Shown here in pieces: positions 10,139 through 23,242 of a DNA stretch of 64,000 bases (positions within the stretch are counted from its first letter, which is position 1; each line of letters starts with the position of its first letter). Source of the stretch: Globisporangium splendens (taxonomy: Eukaryota; Oomycota; Peronosporomycetes; Pythiales; Pythiaceae); the NCBI GenBank assembly GCA_006386115.1, contig VFIW01000010.1, forward strand, positions 434,001 through 498,000. The letters are read 5' to 3'. Position numbers and translations under genes: made by a program. The notes beneath the pieces are model-generated. The model was not told where the DNA came from. It ran no database searches and worked only from the letters and a program-made list of their open reading frames with translations.

Positions 10139-11072
10139 ATGAACAACAACCCGTTCCAGGACCCAGCCGTGCTGCACGCGTCGTCGCCCGCGGCGCCACC
10201 GGCGCCACCCGTGATCTCGCCCAAGGCGGGCCAGTACGGCGGCGTGCCACCGCAGCAGGGCTACGGCTCGCCCGCGACCGGCGCGTCCCCAGCGCACCAC
10301 AACAACCTCATGGACGAAATCGGCAACTCGTGCGTGTCGTCTACATGTAAATACAGCTGAATCCTACTGGAAGGCTTAATGACTGATGATATACTGGATG
10401 ATAGGATCAAGGCGACGAACAGCACGACGATCCTGCGCATGATGCGCACGATCAACCTGCTGCTCGCGACGGCGACGATCGCCGCGGGTCTCATGGCGTG
10501 GATCATGGGCTACGTCACCAGCTTCCAGAAGGTCATCGCCGGCATCTACATCATGTACGTAGCTCCTCATGCAACACACGCTCTGGTACATGTCTGCGCA
10601 GAAAGCGTAGACTGATAAGTGTGTGTGCTTCTGTTTTTCGTCACCAATGGCAGTGTGTTTGGCGCGTTGCTGCTGGCGTTTGAGCTGCGCACGGAGCGTG
10701 TGGACCGCATTTTCCGCCACAACTTTGGGTTCATGTACGGCAATCAGACGCGCACCATCTTCCTGCTCTTGTACGTCGATTGTTTAATCATTGCTGTTGC
10801 TATATGAGTAGTGCCCCATTAAAGTGCATCTGACCATTGTTACCTTGTTGCTAAATTGCCTGCACAGCATCGCGATCTGGCCGCTGTCGATGGGCAACTT
10901 TTGGCTCACAATCCTGGACGCCGTGCTGCTCTTTGTGAACGCGTTCTTCAACTACTTTGTGATCAACCAGCACCCGGCGTTCTCGCACCACAACACGAGC
11001 AAGACGCCGTACGAAGTCACCCCCGGGCAGCCAGCGCAGCAGCAGAATGCATACGGCGACGAGCAAGCCTAG
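10139..11072 (+). CDS. COPI-associated (TVP15-like) Golgi membrane protein
   Basis: Four exons (10139-10329, 10405-10554, 10654-10770, 10868-11072) splice in frame to 220 residues; all introns are 75-99 nt. The cytosolic N-terminus is proline/alanine/glycine-rich (about residues 1-60). Four hydrophobic segments follow: INLLLATATIAAGLMAWIMG, a helix containing VFGALLLAFELR, one around TIFLLLFIAIWPLSMGN, and WLTILDAVLLFVNAFFNYFV. The pattern, with RIFRHNFGFMYGNQTR between helices 2 and 3, resembles COPI-associated/TVP15 proteins of Golgi and transport vesicles. The C-terminal tail is hydrophilic. Family assignment is moderate because these proteins are defined mostly by topology. Confidence 0.68.
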
Positions 11073-11349
11073 GCAACAACCCCCAAGATGCCTGGTGTCT
11101 AATGGAAACAGGTCCAAGTCCAGGCAACAAGCACAAGCTAATGGACCTTTGTTTATCTCTCTTTCTCTTTTTTTTATAATCCTAATAATTTGATTCGCCA
11201 TCACCCTCTTCTTATGCATGGCATACTGCAGTACGTTGCCCTGATGACCTCTGTCTGGTGCGGATGCGGACTCTATTCTCTATGGTACCCCCCTCCATCC
11301 ACCCCATTCCAAAGCAGGACTCGCACATGACACGCGACCTTGCTACAAA

Positions 11350-12870
11350 CTACCCAGCAGTAGGCGGTGAACTGTGGCCCGACCAGTGCAGGATCTGACA
11401 CAGCGGCGTGGGCGTGAACTTGGACGGACGGTGGAACGAGATCGCATAGAACGCGTTCTCGAACGCGGCGATCACGCGCGCGATCGCAAATGCGCCGGCA
11501 GCCGCGTTGTGCTGCCCGTCGTGGTACACCGGGTCGTCGATCACGAGCTGTGGCATGAGCGCCATGCCACTGCTCATCGTGATGTGGTGCGCAAGGAAGT
11601 ACTCGCCAAACGCCTCGGGCTTCAGCGACAGCCCCGTTGTCGCGTAGCTAAACGTCATGCCGTAGAACTCGAGAAAGTCGAGCAGCAATTGGCCAAGTGC
11701 TTCGGGACTGGACGCGTCCGTCATGCCCTGACGCTCGATGAGGTAGAACGCCATGAGCGCGACGGCGTAGGAGCTCAGCCCGCCTGTGAACGCATTGTTC
11801 AACCCTTTTTCGCGCAGCAGTTGCTTCAGCACGACGATCAGCGAGTGCAGAACTGGCATTGCCGTGATGTACTCACGCACCAGGTCGCTGGCTTCAATGC
11901 CGAGCTGGGTATGCAGGTTCTCAATGGAGATATCGACGCGCAAGTCGTTCTCTGCCAGCACGAGCTTCGCGACCGGCACCTTCGCACTCCCAACGACCTC
12001 AATGCGCTGGACCCACTTCTGTTTCCGGAGCCGCGATGCGATCTGCTGCAACTCCTTCACGCCCAACACAAACCGCGTCTTCACATCCGGATCCTTGTCG
12101 TTCGAGATGCCCATCACGACAACGTCGACATCGCTGGACGGCAACCACAATCCGCTCGCAAACGAGCCAAAGCACGCCACAGTTGCCTCGGGCCAAATCG
12201 TCTGGACACACGTCGAGATGTGCGCAATCGCATCGTCAATCGATCGCTGCAGGTTCTCAACGATCTCGCGCGTATATGTGCAGTAGTTCGTCATTTCTTG
12301 CCCAAGTCTGCTGGCGATTGGAATCGTTGTGCCGTTCACGAACGCGATATCAGGTTTCCACGCTGGCATATGCAGCGGAACAAACGTCGTCGACTCGGGT
12401 GCTGCTGTGACGACACTCTGCTTTGCGGACTTGGGAGGGGTCTTCGCCTTACTATTGCTGCTGCCATTGTTGTTGTTACTGCTGTCTGTCTTCTTGTGCT
12501 TCACTGGGGGATTCGAGACCGTCTTGCGTTTCGCGCCGCTACTCTGGTTACCTGCGTTGCTGTTGCTGTTACTCCCATTATCACTAGTATCCGCGCCATT
12601 TCCAGTAGCTTTGCGCTGTTGTTTCTTCGCCGCAGCGGTCTTCTTGACAGGCTGCTTTGCTGACGCAGCCTGTGGCACAGGCTCCTTCTTCACTGCACTG
12701 GCGAAATCGACCTGCACCGGCGGCTCTTTCTTCACTGCACCGGCGAAATCGGCTTGCAGTGGTGGCTCCTTTTTCACGGCGCCTGCGAAATCGATGAGAC
12801 TCAAAGTGCTCAAACTCCTGCTCGCGGCGTCCGTTCTCGTGGCCGCGATCGCGACGTCCTCGTTGCTCAT
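11350..12870 (-). CDS. TENT4/TRF4-like non-canonical poly(A) polymerase
   Basis: Single exon, 506 residues from ATG 12870. An in-frame ATG at 13032 would add 54 residues read through a CA-repeat, so the shorter start is preferred. The catalytic core shows the nucleotidyltransferase helix-turn motif CFGSFASGLWLPSSDVDVVV with the paired aspartates, the third aspartate in DLRVDISIEN, and a PAP/25A-associated region (GGLSSYAVALMAFYLI, LGQLLLDFLEFYG). The enzyme is expected to add short tails to nuclear or cytoplasmic RNAs, as TRF4/5 do in TRAMP. The N-terminal 190 residues are low-complexity, with three 14-residue repeats (27-68) each holding VKKEP, and lysine/serine/asparagine-rich stretches. 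It is divergent from the P5A-ATPase gene and convergent with the TVP15-like gene. Confidence 0.85.
   Translation of the reverse strand: MSNEDVAIAATRTDAASRSLSTLSLIDFAGAVKKEPPLQADFAGAVKKEPPVQVDFASAVKKEPVPQAASAKQPVKKTAAAKKQQRKATGNGADTSDNGSNSNSNAGNQSSGAKRKTVSNPPVKHKKTDSSNNNNGSSNSKAKTPPKSAKQSVVTAAPESTTFVPLHMPAWKPDIAFVNGTTIPIASRLGQEMTNYCTYTREIVENLQRSIDDAIAHISTCVQTIWPEATVACFGSFASGLWLPSSDVDVVVMGISNDKDPDVKTRFVLGVKELQQIASRLRKQKWVQRIEVVGSAKVPVAKLVLAENDLRVDISIENLHTQLGIEASDLVREYITAMPVLHSLIVVLKQLLREKGLNNAFTGGLSSYAVALMAFYLIERQGMTDASSPEALGQLLLDFLEFYGMTFSYATTGLSLKPEAFGEYFLAHHITMSSGMALMPQLVIDDPVYHDGQHNAAAGAFAIARVIAAFENAFYAISFHRPSKFTPTPLCQILHWSGHSSPPTAG
12667..12792 (-). repeat. Three in-frame 42-nt tandem repeats encoding VKKEP motifs
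   Basis: Residues 27-40, 41-54 and 55-68 of the poly(A) polymerase-like protein are near-identical copies of DFAGAVKKEPPLQA. Each carries V-K-K-E, matching the SUMO consensus (hydrophobic-K-x-E). Confidence 0.85.
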
Positions 12871-13453
12871 CGTCGCTCCAGTAGATACACGCGCTGTCGT
12901 GAACACTTGGGGGCACTCCTGCTGCTGCGGATGCTCGTGAAGCACACGCTCACTCGTGAGGATTTTAACTGCGCTCGTCGCTTTCGACACACACACACAC
13001 ACACGCAGCTTGCTCCAAGTAAAAGACTGCATTGATGGAGAGTGACGGTCATGTGTGAAAAACCTACCATCCTGACTCGAATCGTGAGGCTATTTGAGAG
13101 GTTCTGTGTGTCGATTCGTTTGCAAAAACCTGTCTATAGCGTGCAAGGAATCGCATGCAAGTCAACACCAAACATCAATTCATACAAATCGATTAAACAG
13201 TTATTTGTATTAAGCTTCTTGCTGTGACATCCATTTTACGTTATTGCACATTTACACAGGTGATAAAGAGGATCTATATTATTCTGTCTCCAACAGTACA
13301 ACCCCATGCGATTATGTCACCACTCCGACTGCGCCACGCCAGCAGCTCTCTCCTGCCCCCATTCCAAGAGCTCCCAAGAAGCGCGCAGGTCCCTCCCTCA
13401 TTCTCCCCTCCTCCCTCCCCCTCCCCCTTTGCTGCGCGTATCTGAAGCTCACG
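12871..13453. promoter_or_regulatory. Divergent promoter region of the TENT4-like and P5A-ATPase genes
   Basis: It contains an AC dinucleotide run at 12987-13004 and a pyrimidine-rich segment (about 13377-13435, CTCCCTCC-type) just before the ATPase start. No coding evidence was seen. Confidence 0.4.
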
Positions 13454-16400
13454 ATGGCGAAGGCGGAGGCTCCGCGATGGACGGGCAAGTCCATCCGCAA
13501 GCTCTCGCTGCACCGCCGGCGCGTCAACCCCATGAACCTCGGCTACGGTCTCGAGCACGTGCCCTTCCTCTTCCTCTACGCGTACTCGCTCTACCACTGT
13601 CTGCTCACGATCGGTGAGCCGTACGCACAGGCGATCAAGGAGCTGGAGGAGTCCGGCGTGCTGCTCCCGCAGAGCGGCGCGGGTGGCGACACCGTGGACG
13701 ATGGACTGCTGTCGGGACTCGCGGCGTCCACGCTCTCGCAGGGAACGGTGCGTGACGTCTCGTCTGGTATCAACTACACGGAACTGCAGGACCAGGAGGA
13801 AGGTCCGCCGTTGCCGAACCCTTTCCTGCCGGCGATCGTGCCGCTGCTGTACTTGCTGTTCACGGTCGTCACGCATGGTCTCATGGTGCTCTTCCAAGTG
13901 TGGTCAGTCAGCGTGTTGGCGTTTATCAAGTACACGCCCGTGCAGACGCTGGAGGACGCCACGTTTGTGCTCGTCGTGCCGCGCTCGTTCAAAGGCAAGA
14001 GCAGCATCATCAAGTTGGAGAAGCCCGCGAAGACGGCCGATGGACGTCAACCCAAGCCGTTTTTCGTGTTCCAGAAGCGCAAATACATCGCTGAAGTGGA
14101 TGCTGAGGGCACCGTGACGTTTTGCAAGCTCATGGCACCGACCACAAAGCTCGTGAAGGAGTACGTGTCGTCGAAGGGCTTTGCGTCGGATGCGGACGTC
14201 GCGGGTCAGTTGGATCTGCACGGCAAGAACGAGTTCAGCATCCCGCAGCCCAACTTTGTCGACATGTTCAAGCAGCAACTGCTCGAGCCGTTGACCGTGT
14301 TCCAGGTGTTTAGCGTGTGCTTGTACATGCTCGATGAGTACTGGCAGTACTCGCTGTTCACGCTCGCGATGATCCTGATGTTTGAGGGTGTGACCGTCAT
14401 GAGTCGCTTGAAGAACCTGCAAACGCTGCGCGGCATGGGCAACCAGACGCGCGAATTGTACGCTTACCGCAAGAACGAATGGGTCAAGATCACGTCGGAT
14501 CTGATCGTGCCAGGAGACATCATCTCGGTCAAGCGCGAGACCGAGGGCGACGTTGACAACAGCGTGCCGTGCGATTGCCTGCTCTTGGATGGCTCGGCGG
14601 TCATGAACGAAGCGACGTTGACGGGCGAGAGTGTGCCGCAGATGAAGGAAGCGATTGGCTCCAAGATGAGCGAACAAGATCTGAACGAAGTTCTCGATAT
14701 GAAATCGAATCACAAGGTGCACGTGCTCTTTGGCGGCACCACGATCATGCAAAGCGACACATCGAACGTGACGTACGACCACGCGTCGTCGTCGAGCGTC
14801 ACGAAGCACATCCCGGCGTCGCCTGACCAGGGCTGCGTCGTGTACGTGCTGCGCACGGGCTTCAGCTCGTCGCAAGGCAAGCTCGTGCGCATGATCGAGT
14901 ACTCGAGCGGCAAGGTCACTGGCAGCTCGTGGGACGCGTACGGTCTCGCGTTCCTGTTGCTGATCTTCGCGCTGCTCTCTTCGGGTTACGTGCTGCGTCA
15001 TGGCATCGCGCAAAAGGGAAAGATCACGTTCGAGTTGCTGCTGCGTTGCGTGTTGATCATCACGAGCGTGATCCCCGCGGAGCTGCCGATGCAAACGTCG
15101 ATGGCCGTGAACTCGGCGCTGCTGAATCTCGTCAAGCTCTCGATCTTTTGCACGGAGCCATTCCGCATCTCGCTCGCGGGTAAAGTGGACATTTGCCTCT
15201 TTGACAAGACTGGTACGTTGACGACAGATCAATTGACGGCGATTGGTGTCGTCTGCGAAGACGGCGCGTCGAAGACGGCGGCGAAGGAAGTTTTGGGTCA
15301 CGTGCCTATGATCGCGTCGAATCTGGACTCGAGTCTGGTGCTTGCGGGTTGCCACTCGCTGGTGCAAATCGACGGCAAGATGGTCGGCGACCCCGTGGAA
15401 GAAGCGTCGATCCGCGCGATCGATTTCTCGTACGATGCCGCGACGCGTCGGTGCCAGGCCAAGCCGGACTCGGATCGCGCGAGCGAACGTCGTTGGGGTG
15501 CCGGTGTGAGTCAGAAGGACGTGTTTGTGCAGATCTTGCACCGCAACCACTTTGCGTCCAAGTTGCAGCGCATGAGCGTCGTCGCGAAGGTGCACTTGGG
15601 CGACAAGGGCATTCGCTACCGCTCGCTCGTCAAAGGAAGTCCTGAAGCCGTCAGTGCGCTGCTTCGCAAGGACGCGATCCCGGCGTGGTACTGGCCAACG
15701 TACCAGAGCTTGGCGCGCAAGGGCATGCGTGTGCTCGCGCTCGCGTACAAGGACATTGAGGGCAAGCCCACGGAGCAGGACATTGCGCAGAAGCCGCGCA
15801 GCTGGGCTGAGAGCGATTTGCAGTTTGCCGGGTTCGCGGCGTTCCAGTGCCTCGTGCGCAAGGACAGTGGCGAGATCTTGAAGCAGTTGAAGGACAGTTC
15901 GCACCGCGTGTCGATGATCACGGGTGACGCGACGTTGACGGCCGTGCACGTATCCAAGGAAGTGGGGATCGTGACCCGCCCGGCGCTGATCTTGAGTGAA
16001 GGGGCGAGCGAGGGCGAGCTCGTGTGGACGCGTGCCGAGGACGACAGCAAGGTCGACGCGTACAAGAGCTCGGACATCCCAATTCTCGAGAAGAAGTACG
16101 ATCTGTGTGTGAATGGCAAGACGCTCGCGGCAGCGAGTGAGATCGACGATGTGATTTGGAAGCACATGCACCACATTCGGGTGTTTGCGCGTATGACGCC
16201 GGAGTTGAAGGAGAAAGTGCTGACGTTCCTGAAGAAGAATGGGCACCACACGTTGATGTGTGGCGATGGTGGCAACGATGTTGGTGCGCTGAAGCAAGCG
16301 CACATTGGTGTCGCGCTGCTCGGTGGCTTCGGTTCGGCAAACGCCGACAAGAGCGTCACGGGCGTGTCCAAGTTCCAGAAGGGAGGTGCCGTGACGGTGA

Positions 16401-17797
16401 GCACCCGTGAAGAATTGATGAAGCTCCACGCGTCGGTGTTGAAGAAGCGCTTGATGCAGATGAAGGTCGATGCGTCGACCTGCAAGGAGAAGAAGGACTA
16501 TGTCGAGCTGATTTTGGCGACGGAGAAGAAGAAAGCGGATGAGAAGAAGGTTGTGAAGAAAGTGAACCCTCTGGTCAAGAAGGCGCCAACGAAGGAAGAA
16601 CGCGACGAGATCATGCGCAAGAAGCAGGCTGAGATCGAAGCCGATGTGCGTGAGCGTGAAGCCCGTGGCGAGTCGTTTGCACGCATCAAGGCGCTCGCAG
16701 CGTTTGCGAAGCGCGAAGCTGAGGAAGGCAAGCGCCAAGCGGCTGAACGTACCGGCGCCAAGGGGTTTGCGAACTTTGCCAACAACGCTGCGATGCACCA
16801 GTACATGGACGATTTCGAGGACGGCGAAGTGCCGATGGTGAAGCTCGGTGATGCGTCGATTGCGTCGCCGTTCACGTCGCGTGCGCCGTCGATCAAGGGG
16901 TGTGTGGACATTATCCGTCAAGGTCGCTGTGCGCTCGTGACGACGATGCAAATGTACCAGATCCTTGCGGTGAACTGTCTGATCAGTTCGTACTCGCTCT
17001 CGGTGTTGTACTTGGACAAGGTCAAGTACGCAAACTCACAGTTGATGGCGCTCGGCATGATCTCGACGATCGCGAGCATCACGCTCAGTCGCGCGACGCC
17101 GTTGCCGAACCTGTCGCCTGTGCGTCCACTGACGTCGATCTTCCACCCAGCACTGTTCTCGAGCCTTGTCGGTCAATTCGCGTTGCACCTTGGCTGCATG
17201 ATCTACCTGACCAACTTGGCCAAGGAGTACACGCCTCCAGGTGACATAACGCACTCGCGTGCGGGCGATTTCAAGCCGAATGTCATGAGTACCGTGATTT
17301 TCCTGATCAACGGCGTGCAGACTGTGAGCGTGTGCGCTGTCAACTACAAGGGTCGTCCATTCATGAAGAGCATGACGGAGAACCCCGGTTTGCTGTACTC
17401 GCTGGGTATCAGTATCGTCGGTGTGTTTTTGCTGTGCACGGAAGCGATGCCACTGTTCAACAAGGTGCTGCAGATCGTGCCGATGCCAGATCCTCGCTTT
17501 GCGCGAATGCTCACGGGCATTCTCGCTCTGGACGTGCTCGGCGCCTTCGTCTGGGACCAGATTTGTCTGTTGGTGTTTGCGCCCAAGATCTTCTTGGCGT
17601 CGATCACGTCGATGGAGATGAAGGATTTCCGCCAGCTGCTCAAGATGGGTGTGATCTCGCTGATCATCATCTACATCTTGGCGAACATCGACTACGACGA
17701 GATCGAGCGCCAGCAGAAGCTGCTAGAGGCTCAGGCGGCAATGGCCGCGGAGGCTGAAGCCGCGGGCGATCCGTTCGTCCAGGGCATCAGCGCGTAA
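13454..17797 (+). CDS. P5A-type P-type ATPase (ER transmembrane-helix dislocase)
   Basis: Single exon, 1447 residues from ATG 13454. P5A ATPases (Spf1/ATP13A1) act in the ER membrane to remove mislocalised transmembrane helices. Visible motifs: TGESVPQMKE (actuator), FDKTGTLT with phospho-acceptor Asp584, CGDGGNDVGALKQA (hinge), and the M4 segment SVIPAELPMQTSMAVN (residues 539-554). P5A enzymes usually have PPELPxE at M4; here it is PAELPMQ (541-547), so the second proline and the second acidic residue are replaced. A long lysine/glutamate-rich cytosolic insertion (about 985-1105), starting with a SAP-like helix pair, precedes the last membrane helices. The C-terminus is cytosolic and alanine-rich. 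Length is somewhat above the usual 1200. Confidence 0.92.
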   Translation: MAKAEAPRWTGKSIRKLSLHRRRVNPMNLGYGLEHVPFLFLYAYSLYHCLLTIGEPYAQAIKELEESGVLLPQSGAGGDTVDDGLLSGLAASTLSQGTVRDVSSGINYTELQDQEEGPPLPNPFLPAIVPLLYLLFTVVTHGLMVLFQVWSVSVLAFIKYTPVQTLEDATFVLVVPRSFKGKSSIIKLEKPAKTADGRQPKPFFVFQKRKYIAEVDAEGTVTFCKLMAPTTKLVKEYVSSKGFASDADVAGQLDLHGKNEFSIPQPNFVDMFKQQLLEPLTVFQVFSVCLYMLDEYWQYSLFTLAMILMFEGVTVMSRLKNLQTLRGMGNQTRELYAYRKNEWVKITSDLIVPGDIISVKRETEGDVDNSVPCDCLLLDGSAVMNEATLTGESVPQMKEAIGSKMSEQDLNEVLDMKSNHKVHVLFGGTTIMQSDTSNVTYDHASSSSVTKHIPASPDQGCVVYVLRTGFSSSQGKLVRMIEYSSGKVTGSSWDAYGLAFLLLIFALLSSGYVLRHGIAQKGKITFELLLRCVLIITSVIPAELPMQTSMAVNSALLNLVKLSIFCTEPFRISLAGKVDICLFDKTGTLTTDQLTAIGVVCEDGASKTAAKEVLGHVPMIASNLDSSLVLAGCHSLVQIDGKMVGDPVEEASIRAIDFSYDAATRRCQAKPDSDRASERRWGAGVSQKDVFVQILHRNHFASKLQRMSVVAKVHLGDKGIRYRSLVKGSPEAVSALLRKDAIPAWYWPTYQSLARKGMRVLALAYKDIEGKPTEQDIAQKPRSWAESDLQFAGFAAFQCLVRKDSGEILKQLKDSSHRVSMITGDATLTAVHVSKEVGIVTRPALILSEGASEGELVWTRAEDDSKVDAYKSSDIPILEKKYDLCVNGKTLAAASEIDDVIWKHMHHIRVFARMTPELKEKVLTFLKKNGHHTLMCGDGGNDVGALKQAHIGVALLGGFGSANADKSVTGVSKFQKGGAVTVSTREELMKLHASVLKKRLMQMKVDASTCKEKKDYVELILATEKKKADEKKVVKKVNPLVKKAPTKEERDEIMRKKQAEIEADVREREARGESFARIKALAAFAKREAEEGKRQAAERTGAKGFANFANNAAMHQYMDDFEDGEVPMVKLGDASIASPFTSRAPSIKGCVDIIRQGRCALVTTMQMYQILAVNCLISSYSLSVLYLDKVKYANSQLMALGMISTIASITLSRATPLPNLSPVRPLTSIFHPALFSSLVGQFALHLGCMIYLTNLAKEYTPPGDITHSRAGDFKPNVMSTVIFLINGVQTVSVCAVNYKGRPFMKSMTENPGLLYSLGISIVGVFLLCTEAMPLFNKVLQIVPMPDPRFARMLTGILALDVLGAFVWDQICLLVFAPKIFLASITSMEMKDFRQLLKMGVISLIIIYILANIDYDEIERQQKLLEAQAAMAAEAEAAGDPFVQGISA

Positions 17798-18535
17798 GAA
17801 GCGGAAGATGCTGTTTCGTAGCTGCTCGTGCATTTTGCTTGTGTGTGTTTTTTTTTCTTCATAGAGGGTCCAGAAAAGAGGAAATGTATGTGTATCAGTA
17901 TATTTTCCTCAATCATAAGAACAATTCCACAATAATTGCATTGTCTACTTTGCAGTTTTGTTCAATTGGTTGGGCTATTGGTCAGTGCTATGCCGCTCTT
18001 TTATGTGGTGGTCGCATGCAGAAGAGCCAGGCGCCATCTCGTTTAGTGCGCACACCCAACGACGTAACCTCATGAAGTACGCACACACACAAGGGATCCG
18101 CACTTAGCTGACTCCATCCTCCTTCGATTCACAGTGGCATACCTAGGAATGCGGGTGCTATAACTCAATCTTAATGCCAGATGTGGTAACCTGCTGTCCT
18201 AACTCGATGCAAGCGGCTCGAAAGTGACGCTCTCTTTTTCAAATGGTCCCGCTCTTTTTCTGTCCAAAGCATCTTACTGTACCAGTTTAGGGGGAAACAG
18301 CTGCGGTTCAGTGCGCCTGGCGCCATACTGGCGAAGGAAAAAGGACGCTGCCGAGGGAGTCGCAGGCACTCTGGTCACCGCCGCGTTCGCGCGTTCCACC
18401 CTCTTCCCGAAGGACGGGCGCGAGCGGGTGTCCGTTGTGTCGTGCAGGTGTCTCGCCCGATCAGGCGGCTTCCGTCGCGTCCACGCGTCGTCACAATCCG
18501 AATTGCGCTCGCGGCGCCACCGCATTGAAGACACC
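17798..18535. other. Intergenic region upstream of the LRR receptor kinase
   Basis: No gene seen. The segment from about 18224 is open in the kinase frame upstream of its ATG but lacks a signal peptide-like start, so it is taken as leader sequence. Confidence 0.4.
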
Positions 18536-22177
<3,642 letters not shown>

Positions 22178-23087
22178 TGTTCAAAGCCACCAGAATATAT
22201 ACGAGCAGTCTTGGAGGAAATTGTACAATATGTAATATAGTGAATGCCTCGTTTATAAAGAGGCGCTGGGAGAGTGCGAGAAAAGCCAGAATGTGACTGT
22301 CTCGAACAGAATGGTCCTCTTGTTGCCCTTTTTAAGAATTGTCCTGACCATGTGGTCATTGTCCTAATCGGTTATAAGAGAGGGCTGATCGTTGAAGCGA
22401 CACATCATTCCTTTTGCGTAACATCTATCAAGCAATTGGCTCGCTGCTTTCTTCGATATATTTAAAAATGAAAGGAGGCGCTTTATTTCTTCCATCCGAC
22501 AGCAAGCAAGCACACCATCTGTCCGCTTTCCCTTCCTCGTAAGCAAGCGATGTACGTCAATTGCGATCTTGCAGCTTTATCAGAGGATCTCGCCACGATT
22601 CATTCGTTTCACTGGAACAAAGGTGCACCAAGATATCTTTACTGGAAGGAAAGCTGCCAGACTCTGGAGCCTACGAGACTATGTGTTTGGCGCGCTCATG
22701 CTCCACGTTCGTCGTTGCTGCATCTTGCTTTTCAGAATCCCATGGACACTTTCAAAGGATGCTGATTGGTCGAAACTTTAACTTGGCTGCGTTTGATTGA
22801 CCAAAACATATCTGCGTAATCAGAGTGATGGTCACTGTTTAGTCTGTGCATTTTTCCCTTTTTCTCAGCCAACAAGACTCAAACAGCGAAAGTTCGAACG
22901 GACCATCACTCTGTCTCCACCACAGCAAATCGATATTGCTTGGCACTATCTCGGTTTTCAACACTTTTTGAGGCATCTTTCTCGAGATAAAGCAGTTGCC
23001 TCATCTTTTGTGCGTCTCGCATGCTTGAACAGTCCTCTTCTCCAATATACTTGTATTAAAGTGGCCCTTTTTAGCAACCATGCTCCA
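22178..23087. other. Intergenic region between the receptor kinase and ALDH3 genes
   Basis: No gene supported. It holds a perfect 13-bp inverted repeat, CAGAGTGATGGTC at 22821-22833 and its complement at 22901-22913. Confidence 0.4.
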
Positions 23088-23165
23088 GCGATCACGCCAC
23101 TGTACCAGGTGCACTATCAGACCCTCAGTGGTTTGATAGCGCACCTGCCGCATTGGCGTGATCGC
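23088..23165. repeat. 78-bp foldback with a roughly 36-bp stem upstream of ALDH3
   Basis: The left arm 23088-23123 pairs with the right arm 23130-23165 around a 6-nt loop (CTCAGT). The outer 12 bp (GCGATCACGCCA) are perfect, the inner 18 bp have one mismatch and one G-U pair, and the intervening 6 positions pair partly. It ends 77 bp before the ALDH3 start codon, so it may lie in the 5' leader of the mRNA. It could be a MITE remnant, an siRNA-type hairpin or a leader structure. Confidence 0.75.
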
Positions 23166-23242
23166 AAGGCGTTCACTCCCTCCCCGACCACCATTTCCCG
23201 ATTCGCTCCGTCGCCCGCACTGCTCACCTCCCAGACGACCCG

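Noticed and set aside
11374..12663. A 429-codon plus-strand frame opposite the poly(A) polymerase-like gene.
   Set aside because: Antisense shadow of a motif-rich gene; no domain and R-rich composition.
12871..13032. An N-terminal extension of the TENT4-like protein from an upstream ATG at 13032.
   Set aside because: It would translate a CA repeat (VCVCV) and a variable leader; the internal ATG 12870 starts the coherent sequence.
13904..16951. A 1015-codon open frame on the minus strand opposite the P5A-ATPase.
   Set aside because: It is the GC-rich codon shadow of a long highly conserved gene, has R/H-rich low-information composition and no recognisable domain.
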